This document shows positions 52,164 through 62,165 of a DNA stretch of 64,000 nucleotides, piece after piece. Position numbers and translations under genes: made by a program. Positions within the stretch are counted from its first letter, which is position 1. Each line of letters starts with the position of its first letter. The DNA is from an uncultured Pelagibacteraceae bacterium (GTDB lineage: Bacteria; Pseudomonadota; Alphaproteobacteria; Pelagibacterales; Pelagibacteraceae): the NCBI GenBank assembly GCA_902635225.1, contig CACPNG010000001.1, forward strand, positions 36,050 to 100,049, read 5' to 3'. Under the pieces are notes generated by a model. It did no database searches, was not told where the DNA came from, and worked only from the letters and a program-made list of their open reading frames with translations.

Positions 52164-53516
52164 TTACTCTTTTAAGTTCAAATTACAGAGTTTGACTAAT
52201 TCATCTACTGTGAAATTTTTATGGAGAATTAGATCAATTAAATCATCAGTTTGACTTGTTTTGAATACTTCCAATAGTCGTTTTGATTTAGCCGTAATAT
52301 CCTTTTCATCCATTGGGTTATCTGGAGTGCCCCTAACTGACTTAGCGTGGTAAAATAATTCCTTATTATTACTAAATTTTATTCTAATTTTTGATTGCCT
52401 TTCAGGCCTTGCAATCGCTAATTCATCGCTAGAAACCGCTTTAATCTTTTTTCTTAAACTCACAACCTCAGAATCATCAAATAATTTTTCATCATGAGCC
52501 TCTACATAACCCATTTTCTTTTTTATTAAATGCACTGCTATTAAATGCTGAGCACTTATTGATAAAATTTTTCTGTCATTTACAATGTGATACCTATCTG
52601 ACGGTATATCCACAACTAGTTCAGTTATGTCTTTATGATCAAATTTATTATTTTTTAATAAATATTCTACAGCATCCATCATTGATTGAATTGGGGATCC
52701 TACTGACCATTTTTTAAGAGAAGCAGTATCAATTTTAAAATTCTCTCCAAGTTTTTCTACTATTAGCTTTGGGTTTGGATTATGGGCAAATCCCTCATGA
52801 AAACCTCGTTCACCTAATAGAGGATCTGTTACTGATGTAAAATTTTCTTTAGCTAGGAGAGCAGAATAAATTGCATTTCTAGTTGTCATACCTGAAAAAA
52901 CGAATGCTTTCTCAATATGATCCGGATCTCTATTCCAACATGCTAAACCCGAAGTTTGTTGAACGGTGTATGACAAAAGATAATTACATTGTTCGTGTGT
53001 CAGTTTAAGTAAAGCACCGGCAGAAGCAGCACAGCCAAATATTGGCCCGATACTATGAGTTGCAAAAATCGATGTCTTAGGAGTTTTATATCCCAAGCTT
53101 GTTGTAATTCTAACACCTATGTCATAACCAAGAGCGATTGCTTTAATGATTTCTTCACTACCTAATTTCTCTCTTTCAGCTACTGCTAAGGTAGCAGGGA
53201 CGATAGCACAACCTGGGTGAAATCTACCTTCTGTTGTTGAGTCATCAGTCTCATTAGCATGCGCAGCCATTCCATTAGAGAAACCAGCATTAATTGCCGA
53301 AACTTTTATATCGCTTCCGAGCAATGTGGACTCTTTTACACCACCTTGAGTTTTTGAAAATTGAAAAGCTTTTTTTCCAGGCGGCAGCAGTCTACCAGTA
53401 AGTATAGATACTAATGTATCTAATAGATGAAACCGAGTTTTAAATTCTGTTTTTTTCGGCAAATCATTACTTAAAGCTTTAGAAATATATTTAGTTAATT
53501 CTTGTTGTACGTCCAT
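52164..53516 (-). CDS. MmgE/PrpD-family protein (copy 1)
   Basis: NAGFSNGMAAHANETDDSTTEGRFHPGCAIVPATLAVAE; SIGPIFGCAASAGALLKL. Confidence 0.9.
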   Translation of the reverse strand: MDVQQELTKYISKALSNDLPKKTEFKTRFHLLDTLVSILTGRLLPPGKKAFQFSKTQGGVKESTLLGSDIKVSAINAGFSNGMAAHANETDDSTTEGRFHPGCAIVPATLAVAEREKLGSEEIIKAIALGYDIGVRITTSLGYKTPKTSIFATHSIGPIFGCAASAGALLKLTHEQCNYLLSYTVQQTSGLACWNRDPDHIEKAFVFSGMTTRNAIYSALLAKENFTSVTDPLLGERGFHEGFAHNPNPKLIVEKLGENFKIDTASLKKWSVGSPIQSMMDAVEYLLKNNKFDHKDITELVVDIPSDRYHIVNDRKILSISAQHLIAVHLIKKKMGYVEAHDEKLFDDSEVVSLRKKIKAVSSDELAIARPERQSKIRIKFSNNKELFYHAKSVRGTPDNPMDEKDITAKSKRLLEVFKTSQTDDLIDLILHKNFTVDELVKLCNLNLKE

Positions 53517-55027
53517 TAATAAATCCCTTTAATTTTATTATTATCTAAATTCAAAAAACCCTCTTTACAATTTACATTAAGCCTTTTTACCTCATCTTGG
53601 TTTAAATTGCTTAAATTATCAATCAAATTTAAAAATCTTTCTTCTTCTTTTTCTTCGACAATATTTTTAAACAATTTTTTCATCTTATTAATATAGTTTT
53701 CCCTAACGAAAGGTGTTTTTCCTTTAGGATGTGCATTTGCATAATCTAATTGGTCAGTAATTTTATCATTATTATTTAATATAATTTCAACTTTTGCCCC
53801 TTGAGCTTTCTTTAAAGGATCACTCACATCATAATATTTCTTATTCCATTCATCACTTTCGAACGTTTCAATTTTATTCCACAAATCAATAGTTTCTTTC
53901 CTCTTTTTTCTATTTTCTGCGTAACTTTTTTCATGGTGCCATTCACCGTCTTCAAGCGCTACTGCAAATATATACATTGCAGAATGATCGAGTGTTTCTC
54001 TTGAGGCCTCAGGACTATATTTTTCTTTGTCATTACTTCCGCTTCCCATAACTATGTGAGTGTACTCTTTCGTAAATATATTTATTTTTCTTATTTCCTT
54101 TGTGTCTTTAATCTTTTTTCTCATATTAAACGCTAAATCAATTAACGAATTTCCGTGATATCCAGCTGAATGTTCTTTTGTAAAAGTATTTAAAATTCCC
54201 TCTCTTGGCTCATTGGTCTCAGGAAGTTGAATTTTAATCTCTTCGCTAATTTTTTTTAATAAAATTTGAACAATTCCATAATCACCTTCCCAAACAGGAC
54301 TTGGAGAAGTATCTCCTCTGATCGCTCTATCTATTGCATCAATTGCATTTTTTCCAACTAATCCAGGGGCGTATGCTTTCCAACTTGACAACTTACCTTT
54401 TCTTCCTTGTCTTGTAAAAACTGAGGTATGAGCACTCCACTGTATTGCTTGGTAAATCGTTTCAGTATCAAGTTTTAATAGTTTACCTAGCCCACTTGTA
54501 ATAGCTGGACCTAAATGACCAACGTGATCTATTCGGTTAGGATTAAGGGCTATAGACAACGATAACCTTAGTTGTGTCTCGTAACTAGTGGCTATTGCTT
54601 TTACTAATTCTTCTCCATTACAATTTTTTTGCTGAGCTACAGCTAATATTGTGGGAATACAATCTCCAGGATGACAAGTCTCTTTGGCCATTATATTGTC
54701 GTGAAAATCTAATTCTCTTACAGCTACAGCATTAGCCCATGCAGCCCACTGACAATCATATTTTTTACTTTGATCTAAACCAAAAAGAGTTGATCCATAA
54801 TTATTTTCAAACTTCATTGCTTGAGCTCTAGCAATTTTAACTGCTTTATTATTCAAGGCAGCGATTGCAACCCCTGCGTTATCTATAATTCTATTACCAA
54901 CCATGTCTGAAATTTCTTTAGTTAAATTCCAATCCTCTGCGGCCATATTCGCAATAAGCCATGCAAGTTGATTTTGTTTTTCTAATTTTGTACCAGGTTT
55001 TTGAAGTTTAATTTTGAATGATTTCAT
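53516..55027 (-). CDS. prpD: PrpD-like 2-methylcitrate dehydratase (copy 2)
   Basis: NAVAVRELDFHDNIMAKETCHPGDCIPTILAVAQQ; NRIDHVGHLGPAITSGLGKLL. Likely start MKSFKIKL at 55027. Confidence 0.9.
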   Translation of the reverse strand: MKSFKIKLQKPGTKLEKQNQLAWLIANMAAEDWNLTKEISDMVGNRIIDNAGVAIAALNNKAVKIARAQAMKFENNYGSTLFGLDQSKKYDCQWAAWANAVAVRELDFHDNIMAKETCHPGDCIPTILAVAQQKNCNGEELVKAIATSYETQLRLSLSIALNPNRIDHVGHLGPAITSGLGKLLKLDTETIYQAIQWSAHTSVFTRQGRKGKLSSWKAYAPGLVGKNAIDAIDRAIRGDTSPSPVWEGDYGIVQILLKKISEEIKIQLPETNEPREGILNTFTKEHSAGYHGNSLIDLAFNMRKKIKDTKEIRKINIFTKEYTHIVMGSGSNDKEKYSPEASRETLDHSAMYIFAVALEDGEWHHEKSYAENRKKRKETIDLWNKIETFESDEWNKKYYDVSDPLKKAQGAKVEIILNNNDKITDQLDYANAHPKGKTPFVRENYINKMKKLFKNIVEEKEEERFLNLIDNLSNLNQDEVKRLNVNCKEGFLNLDNNKIKGIY

Positions 55028-55124
55028 AATATGAAATGACATTTTACATATTGAACTTAAGTCTAATATCGTGTTAACTTTTGTCAATTATATATAACAA
55101 CTAACAAACAAAATGGGAGAAGAT

Positions 55125-56132
55125 ATGATAAAATTAACTAGAAAGTTTTTTGCTTTATCTGCATTCTTATCTGCACTTGTTTTTGCTTCATTTGCTATAA
55201 CTTCAAATGCTGAGGCATCTTCTCATAAGAAAGGAACTTTTGCTACTGAGGCTTGTAATCCAATCCAAGTAGTAATTCACGCTTCTTATGGTGGTGGAAC
55301 TGATACGACTGCACGAATGATGTCTATTAGATCTAGAAGAACTCTTGCTGCTGATATGCAAATTGTTGGTAAGAGAGGTGGATCAGGAGCTAAAGCTCAA
55401 AACTACACTTTAACTAGACCAAAAGATGGTTGTACAATTATGGCTCTAACAGAGTCTCACTTGTATACTATGGCTAGAGGAAAATCTGATATGAAGATCG
55501 ATGATCTTGTTGGAGTTGCTAGAGCTATGGAAGAACCAACTTTTATTGTTGTTAACGCTAAAAATAAAGAGTTAAGCACAATTAAAAAGTTTATCAAAAG
55601 ATCTCAAAAGAAACCTATCGTAACTGCTATCGCATCTATTGGAGGAACAGAGCACATTGGAATGTATAACTATTCTAAAACTGCTGGTGTGCCTTTCAAA
55701 GCGGTATCATTTGGATCAGGAGCGCAAAGCTTACAAGCATTGGCTTCTGGTAAAGTAGAGGCTTCATTACTTAACCCTTCTGAAGCAGCGGCTTTAATTG
55801 AAGATAAAAAAATTAAAGCAATTCTATTGTTACATGACAAAAAAATGGCTGATTATCCAAAAGTACCAACTTCGTACGAAATGGGTCATGAAGTTAAAGT
55901 TGTGACTACAAGAGGTTACGCTGTACTTAAAGGAACTCCACCAGAAAGAATAAAAGAACTTTCTGATGGTATGGTAAAAGCTATGCAACATGAAACTTTT
56001 GGAAATTATCTTAAAGGTGCATCTCTAGACCCTAAAACTAGCCCAGCTGGTACAGATGTTTGGGATAAGCAACTTAAAGAAAATTACAAAAAAGCTGCAG
56101 AAGCTCTAAAAGGTTTAGGTTTAACTAATTAG
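55125..56132 (+). CDS. tctC: Second tripartite tricarboxylate transporter TctC-like protein
   Basis: Signal peptide (MIKLTRKFFALSAFLSALVFASFAITSNAEA; track start 55113), IQVVIHASYGGGTDTTARMMSIRSRR; followed by TctB and TctA. Confidence 0.9.
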   Translation: MIKLTRKFFALSAFLSALVFASFAITSNAEASSHKKGTFATEACNPIQVVIHASYGGGTDTTARMMSIRSRRTLAADMQIVGKRGGSGAKAQNYTLTRPKDGCTIMALTESHLYTMARGKSDMKIDDLVGVARAMEEPTFIVVNAKNKELSTIKKFIKRSQKKPIVTAIASIGGTEHIGMYNYSKTAGVPFKAVSFGSGAQSLQALASGKVEASLLNPSEAAALIEDKKIKAILLLHDKKMADYPKVPTSYEMGHEVKVVTTRGYAVLKGTPPERIKELSDGMVKAMQHETFGNYLKGASLDPKTSPAGTDVWDKQLKENYKKAAEALKGLGLTN

Positions 56133-56135
56133 TTA

Positions 56136-56666
56136 ATGTCTAACCAAAAAAAAATACATGATTTCGCGCCCAGAACTTTGGGCGCGGGATTCGTTCATAA
56201 AAAAGATTTAGTTCTCGCGATAATTTTAGTCGCGTTCGGAGCCTTTATGTATTACGAGGCTAGTAAGTTTCCTGAAGCACCAGCAATATTAGGAGATACA
56301 CTTAACGCTGATGTATTTCCAAAAATGTTGATTACAATAATGTTTTTGCTGGTAGCAATTATACCTTTCGAATTTAGATTAACCCCTGACAAAGTAGCGA
56401 AAATTGACAAAGACCGTGATGATAAAACTTTAACAATTACTTGGTTAACGATTTTACTATTATTAACAATAGTATCTTTCGCTGAATTTTTAGGAGCTGT
56501 AGTAACAATGGTTATTACTTGCCTAGCACTACCGCTACTGTGGGGTGAAAGGAATTATATTGCAGTAATTATTTATTCAATTTTATTCCCTGGATTTGTT
56601 TACTTATTATTTAATAAACTCTTAGGTTTATATTTCAACCCAGGTATTTTGGAGGCATTTAAATAG
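56136..56666 (+). CDS. tctB: TctB-like protein
   Basis: 4-TM small subunit between TctC and TctA. Confidence 0.87.
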   Translation: MSNQKKIHDFAPRTLGAGFVHKKDLVLAIILVAFGAFMYYEASKFPEAPAILGDTLNADVFPKMLITIMFLLVAIIPFEFRLTPDKVAKIDKDRDDKTLTITWLTILLLLTIVSFAEFLGAVVTMVITCLALPLLWGERNYIAVIIYSILFPGFVYLLFNKLLGLYFNPGILEAFK

Positions 56667-56670
56667 TATT

Positions 56671-58155
56671 ATGGAAGATGTAATAAGAGGTTTTCAATTA
56701 TTAATGGAGGTACAGAACCTAGCCTTAATTTTTGGCGGAGTTTTGATTGGAGTATTAGTTGGTGCTTTACCAGGACTGAGTTCTCCAATGGCTATAGCTT
56801 TACTAATGCCATTTACAATTAGTCTAGATCCGGTTGCATCAATTTCTATGATGGCTGCTCTATATTGCGCAGGAACCTTTGGTGGTTCCATCACAGCAAT
56901 ATTAATTAATGCACCAGGAGCACCACCAGCGGTAGCTACTGCTTTAGATGGATACATGATGGCAAAAAAAGGTGAACCAGGGAGAGCTCTTGGTTTAGCG
57001 GCGATCTGTAGTGTCTTAGGTGGAATTTTTGCAATTGTAATATTTTTGTTTGCTACTCCACTATTAGCAGAGATAGCTCTTAAATTTGGGCCAGTTGAAT
57101 ATTTTGGTCTAACATTATTTGCTTTATCTATGTTAGCCGCAATGAGTGGAAAATCATCTATAAGAAATTTAATAGCTGGAGCTATGGGAGTTTTAGTGTC
57201 AACAATAGGTGTACACTTAGCAACTGGTGTAGAAAGATATGAATTTGGTGTTCCTGAATTGACAGAAGGAATTAAGTTTGTCCCAGTTCTAATAGGACTT
57301 TTTGCGATGTCCGAACTACTCAATCAATCAAAAACACTTAATGCTGCAGTGGAGAGAATGTCAGCGAAAGCTTTAAAACTTCCAACAATTGCAGAACTAA
57401 AAGAATTAAAAGGTACAATTTTAAGATCATCCGGATTAGGAACATTCATAGGTATTTTACCTGCTGAAGGAGCGACTGTAGCTGCAATGATGGGTTACAA
57501 TGAAGCGAAAAGATTTTCTAAAACACCAGAAAAATTTGGTACGGGATGTGCCGAAGGTATCGCTGGGCCAGAAGCTGCCAATAATGCTGCAGCTGGTGGA
57601 GCGATGGTTCCAACCCTAGCTTTAGGAATACCTGGTAGTGGAACTACAGCATTAATTTTGGCTGCATTAGTAATGCACGGTTTTCGACCTGGACCTTATC
57701 TGATTTCAGAAACTCCACACTTAGTTTATGCAATATTTGGCGCAATGTTGTTTGCTAATTTTGCCTTTTTAGGAATTGGTTTAGTGGGAGCTAAGTTCTT
57801 TTCATATGTAACGTTTATTCCAAAAAGATTTTTGTGGCCATCAGTGTTTATTTTCTCTTTAATCGGATCATATGCATATAGCTCAGCAATATTTGATGTT
57901 TGGGTAATGCTAATCTCAGGTATCATTGGTTATTTTGCATTGAGAAACGGATTTTCTCCAGCTCCATTCGTAATGGGACTGATATTAGGAAAAATGGTAG
58001 AGGAAACATTCACTCAATCAATGGTGATTTATGAGAGTAATTTTTTCAATTTCTTTGAAAGTGGAGTATTTATCTTCTTCATAATTCTTACGTGTATCAG
58101 TCTTACAACACCTTTCTGGGGTACAATCCGCAAAAAATTAGCTGCAAAAAGTTGA
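56671..58155 (+). CDS. tctA: TctA-like protein
   Basis: GVLVGALPGLSSPMAIALLMPFTI; CAGTFGGSITAILINAPGAPPAVATALDGYMMAKKGEPGRALG. Confidence 0.95.
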   Translation: MEDVIRGFQLLMEVQNLALIFGGVLIGVLVGALPGLSSPMAIALLMPFTISLDPVASISMMAALYCAGTFGGSITAILINAPGAPPAVATALDGYMMAKKGEPGRALGLAAICSVLGGIFAIVIFLFATPLLAEIALKFGPVEYFGLTLFALSMLAAMSGKSSIRNLIAGAMGVLVSTIGVHLATGVERYEFGVPELTEGIKFVPVLIGLFAMSELLNQSKTLNAAVERMSAKALKLPTIAELKELKGTILRSSGLGTFIGILPAEGATVAAMMGYNEAKRFSKTPEKFGTGCAEGIAGPEAANNAAAGGAMVPTLALGIPGSGTTALILAALVMHGFRPGPYLISETPHLVYAIFGAMLFANFAFLGIGLVGAKFFSYVTFIPKRFLWPSVFIFSLIGSYAYSSAIFDVWVMLISGIIGYFALRNGFSPAPFVMGLILGKMVEETFTQSMVIYESNFFNFFESGVFIFFIILTCISLTTPFWGTIRKKLAAKS

Positions 58156-58916
58156 GCAAGGATTTCAATAAAAACAAAGTTGCAGTTCTTACTGGCGCAG
58201 CAAAGAAAATTGGAAGATCAACAGCAATAAAATTAGCAGAGCAAGGTTTTAATATATTAATTCATACTGGTGGCAAAAGCATCGAGGAAGCTAAAGATAC
58301 AATAAAATTACTTGAAAAGTTTAAAATTAAATCAAACTACGTTACAGGGGACCTAGCAAATTTAGAAACAATTAATATCATTAAAGATGCGGCTTTAAAA
58401 CTAGGAACGCCATCTGTTCTTGTAAATAATGCCGGATTGAGAATCCACGAGCATTTTGAAAAGATAGATTATAAAGATTGGAAAAAAGTGATGACTGTGA
58501 ATGTCGATGCTTCATTTTTATGTGCTCAAGCTTTAATTAATTATATGGTAAAACAAAAATGGGGACGGGTAATTAATATTGGTGGCTTATCAGCACATAT
58601 AGGGGCAAAAGAAAGAGCTCACGTTGTAACTTCAAAAGCAGCTTTAGTTGGTTTAACAAAAGCTATTAGTATGGAATTTATAGAGAAAGGTGTAACTTGT
58701 AATTGCGTTGTTCCTGGATTTATTGAAGATTTTGATAGCAAAGAAACTAAACTAAGTGGTCACTGGTTGCGCCACCCTCAAACACCTAGTTTGGTACAAA
58801 ATAGATTTGGAAATCCAGACGAAGTAGCGGAAGTCATTGCAAATCTTTGTAAGAAAGAAGCTGATTATATAAATGGACAGACTCTTCATGTGAATGGTGG
58901 TAGTTATACTCCATGA
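58152..58916 (+). CDS. SDR-family oxidoreductase
   Basis: VAVLTGAAKKIGRSTAIKLAEQG, VLVNNAG, INGQTLHVNGG. Likely TTG start at 58152 overlapping the tctA stop (TTGA); track start 58092 is inside tctA. Confidence 0.88.
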   Translation: MSKDFNKNKVAVLTGAAKKIGRSTAIKLAEQGFNILIHTGGKSIEEAKDTIKLLEKFKIKSNYVTGDLANLETINIIKDAALKLGTPSVLVNNAGLRIHEHFEKIDYKDWKKVMTVNVDASFLCAQALINYMVKQKWGRVINIGGLSAHIGAKERAHVVTSKAALVGLTKAISMEFIEKGVTCNCVVPGFIEDFDSKETKLSGHWLRHPQTPSLVQNRFGNPDEVAEVIANLCKKEADYINGQTLHVNGGSYTP

Positions 58917-60262
58917 CAATTTCTGAAGATTTTTCTAAATGGGCAAAAAATTTATCGACTAAAGATATTTCTGATAAGTCAAAGAAGACTTTAAATTATC
59001 TAATTAAAGATATTTGTGGAATTATCCTTTCTGCTAGAAATGAAAATTATGTTCAAAGTCTTGTCAAAGCTTATAAAGGATCAGGAAAATTTATTTCATT
59101 AGGACATGGGAGTGACTTTGATATTTCCTCCTCTGCTATAATTGCGGGTACTGCTGCACATGGTGAAGACTTCGACGATACATTCGAGGGAAATCCTATG
59201 CATGTTGGAGCTTGTATGATTCCGGCTATATTAGCTGCAGCGCAAAGATTTAATTTAAATGGTGATCAGATTTTAAAAAGTTTAGCTGTAGGTACAGAGT
59301 TAATGTGTAGATTAGCCTTGGTTGCGCCAACTGCCATGCATAAACAAGGCTTTCATCCTACTGCTGTTTGCGGTACTTTTGGTGTAGCAGCTGGCCTTTC
59401 ATCTGTTTTAAATTTAACTGAAAAGCAGATGGTGTCTTCATTAGGAATAGCCGGTAGTTTTACTTCAGGAATTATCGAATATCTTGCAGAAGGTTCTTGG
59501 ACTAAAAGAATTCATCCTGGATGGTCTGCCAACTCAGGGATAAATTCTGTTTTAATAGCTCAAACAGATTTTTATGGACCTAGGACTGTTTTCGAGGGTG
59601 ATCACGGTTTCTTTAGCGCTTTTGCAATTAAAGAAGTAAAAAGAGATTATTCTAAATTAACTGACTCTCTAGGTTCGAGGTGGGAAATAGAAAATTTGGC
59701 TTTTAAACCATTTGCTTGTGGAACTATGGCTCAGCCATTTGTAGATTGTGCGATTAAATTAGGAGATAAAATAAAAGACTTTAAAAAGATTAAATCTATA
59801 AAGGCAAAAGTTGGAGAGGGTACAGTACATCGGTTATGGGAGCCTTCTAAAGAAAAAAAGAAACCTTCTACACCATACTCTGCAAAATTTTCTGTCCCGT
59901 ACTGTGTTGCTGTAGGCTTTATAAGAAAAGACGCAGGATTAAAAGAATTTGATGAGAAAAGCATTAATGATAAAGAAATTTTAGACTTAGCTAACAAAGT
60001 TGAGTATGAAGTTGACCCAAATGATGAATATCCAAAAAATTATACAGGAACTTTGACTTGTATTACAGAAGAGGGAAAATTCACTGAACATCAACCTTGT
60101 TTTAGAGGAGGTAGAAAACAACCCTTGACAGAAAATGATATTGATAAAAAATTTAATGCAAATCTCAATTACTCTAAAATTAATGAAACCGAAAAAAATA
60201 ATGTTAAAGATTTTATTAAAAATATTTTTACGAAGCCAAATTTTTCAAAAATTTTAACTTAG
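58913..60262 (+). CDS. MmgE/PrpD-family protein (copy 3)
   Basis: IIAGTAAHGEDFDDTFEGNPMHVGACMIPAILAAAQRF; HKQGFHPTAVCGTFGVAAGLSSVL. Confidence 0.9.
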   Translation: MTISEDFSKWAKNLSTKDISDKSKKTLNYLIKDICGIILSARNENYVQSLVKAYKGSGKFISLGHGSDFDISSSAIIAGTAAHGEDFDDTFEGNPMHVGACMIPAILAAAQRFNLNGDQILKSLAVGTELMCRLALVAPTAMHKQGFHPTAVCGTFGVAAGLSSVLNLTEKQMVSSLGIAGSFTSGIIEYLAEGSWTKRIHPGWSANSGINSVLIAQTDFYGPRTVFEGDHGFFSAFAIKEVKRDYSKLTDSLGSRWEIENLAFKPFACGTMAQPFVDCAIKLGDKIKDFKKIKSIKAKVGEGTVHRLWEPSKEKKKPSTPYSAKFSVPYCVAVGFIRKDAGLKEFDEKSINDKEILDLANKVEYEVDPNDEYPKNYTGTLTCITEEGKFTEHQPCFRGGRKQPLTENDIDKKFNANLNYSKINETEKNNVKDFIKNIFTKPNFSKILT

Positions 60263-60266
60263 TAGA

Positions 60267-61025
60267 ATGGAATATTCTATTTTATTACCTCAAACGATTT
60301 CAATTAACAGTGCAATATTTTTAATTTTTTTTAATTTTTTAACATGTTTTATATCAACTGCACTTAGTCTAGGTGGAGGAATGTTGATGCTTGTGGGATT
60401 ATCATTTATTTTACCAACGACAGCTTTAATACCGGTACACGGGCTTGTACAGCTTGGTTCTAATTTTGGAAGAATTTTTGTTTCAATTAAAGATTTAGAT
60501 AAAAAGATTATTTTGCCTTTTGTCATTGGAACAATAGTGGGGTCTCTTTTTGGAGCAAATATAGTTGATTATCTATCTCCTGGAGTAGGACAAGTTGGGG
60601 TAGGTTTATTTATATTATATTCTTTATTCGGTACTTTTCCGCCACTAGGGAGAAAATATATTTTAGTTGGGGGTATCGCTACTACAATAATGTCGATGTT
60701 ATTTGGTGCATCAGGACCAATAGTTTCTACTCTGATAAGAAATATGGGTTTTAACCCTACAAAGCATGTGACAATTCATGGAGCATTCATGACTTCACAA
60801 CACCTATTTAAATCAATTGGTTTCTTTTTTATTGGTTTTGCTTTTCAAGAATATATTCTACTCGTAGCGACAATGATTTTTGTAGGTTTTTTTGGTACTT
60901 ATTTTGGAAAAAAAGTATTAATTTCAAAAGGTAAACACTACTTTCAAAAAGTTTTAACAATCATTTTACTATTAGGTGGAATAAGAATTATTTACTTGGG
61001 TCTACAAAATTTAAATTTATTATAG
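60267..61025 (+). CDS. TauE/SafE-family permease (second copy)
   Basis: STALSLGGGMLMLVGLSFILPTTALIPVHGLVQLGSNFGR; ILLLGGIRIIYLG. Confidence 0.87.
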   Translation: MEYSILLPQTISINSAIFLIFFNFLTCFISTALSLGGGMLMLVGLSFILPTTALIPVHGLVQLGSNFGRIFVSIKDLDKKIILPFVIGTIVGSLFGANIVDYLSPGVGQVGVGLFILYSLFGTFPPLGRKYILVGGIATTIMSMLFGASGPIVSTLIRNMGFNPTKHVTIHGAFMTSQHLFKSIGFFFIGFAFQEYILLVATMIFVGFFGTYFGKKVLISKGKHYFQKVLTIILLLGGIRIIYLGLQNLNLL

Positions 61026-61026
61026 T

Positions 61027-62160
61027 TTAAACTAAAACTTCACCTCTCATTAAAGGTCTAAAAGTTCTAAAAAAAATTGCAGATTTTGCAAAAGGCTTGC
61101 CATTTTTATTTTCGATTATTGCACCTGCTGTCATTATTCCTGATGGATTTCCTGCACGTAACTCTAAAGGATCTGAATTTTTTCTTTTTACTTTGTTTGG
61201 AATAGTTCCATCAATAGCTGCAGCAACCCCAATATTTACACCTGCAGTTCCCATTATAGCTTTATGAGTTTTTTCCATTGAAAACATTCTAGTTGTAATA
61301 TCTTGATCATTGGAACTAATTTTTGTTTTATCTAAACTTACATAATCTTTCGGGGAAGTTACAATTCCTATTCGAGGTGTATTCATAGGAGCTTCATTTT
61401 CAGAATTTGAAAGGCCTATGATGTGTGCAGATTTTCTTCTAATTTTTTGAATTAAATTCATTTTGTCAGTTTTAGCGTCAAGTTCATCTGGTGTTTCTGT
61501 TCCTTTAAGACCTATATCTTCTGCAAGTAAATACACTAATGGGGTAGCTGCATCGACAATGCTTACTTTTATTTTTCCATAATCTTTTATTTCAATTTCA
61601 TCTATTACATTGCCAGTTGGAAGAAGTTTACCTGTTCCTGATCCTCCTGGTTCAATATAGTCTAATCTAACTTTAGATCCTGCGCCATGAACGCCAGCAA
61701 TAGAGTAATCTCCTTCTATTAAAGGCTTTCCATCTTTAACTTGAAAAGTTGAATGTATAATCTTATCAGTATTGACTTGATAAATTCTAACCAAATTCTC
61801 CCCCTCTTTTGGTTTTATTATGCCCTCTTGAATTGCATACGGACCAACTGCGCCAGATAAATTACCACAATTGTTGTTCCACTCCGCAATAGGTTTATCT
61901 ATAGCAATTTGAATAAAATTATAATCTATGTCAGCATCATCTCTCTCTGAAGGGCTTATTATTACGCATTTTGATACTGAAGATACTCCACCTCCCATCC
62001 CATTAAGCTGTCTTTGATTTGTATCTGGACTACCTATAACTTTTAAAAATAATTCATTTAATTTATTTTGGTCGGAAGTGGGCAGGTCTTTTTTCTGAAA
62101 AAAAACACCTTTGCTAGTTCCACCTCTATAGTAAGTAGCTTTAATCCATTTTTGGCTCAT
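61027..62160 (-). CDS. prpF: PrpF-family 2-methylaconitate isomerase
   Basis: KATYYRGGTSKGVFFQKKDLP; GGVSSVSKCVIISPS; GNLSGAVGPYAI; EPGGSGTGKLLPTGN. Confidence 0.92.
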   Translation of the reverse strand: MSQKWIKATYYRGGTSKGVFFQKKDLPTSDQNKLNELFLKVIGSPDTNQRQLNGMGGGVSSVSKCVIISPSERDDADIDYNFIQIAIDKPIAEWNNNCGNLSGAVGPYAIQEGIIKPKEGENLVRIYQVNTDKIIHSTFQVKDGKPLIEGDYSIAGVHGAGSKVRLDYIEPGGSGTGKLLPTGNVIDEIEIKDYGKIKVSIVDAATPLVYLLAEDIGLKGTETPDELDAKTDKMNLIQKIRRKSAHIIGLSNSENEAPMNTPRIGIVTSPKDYVSLDKTKISSNDQDITTRMFSMEKTHKAIMGTAGVNIGVAAAIDGTIPNKVKRKNSDPLELRAGNPSGIMTAGAIIENKNGKPFAKSAIFFRTFRPLMRGEVLV

Positions 62161-62165
62161 TAAAT

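Noticed and set aside
56694-57323. 209-aa antisense ORF opposite tctA
   Set aside because: Shadow ORF in a strongly supported TctA; composition (many I/A/P/K/N) is that of reverse-complement membrane-protein codons, with no RBS or domain.
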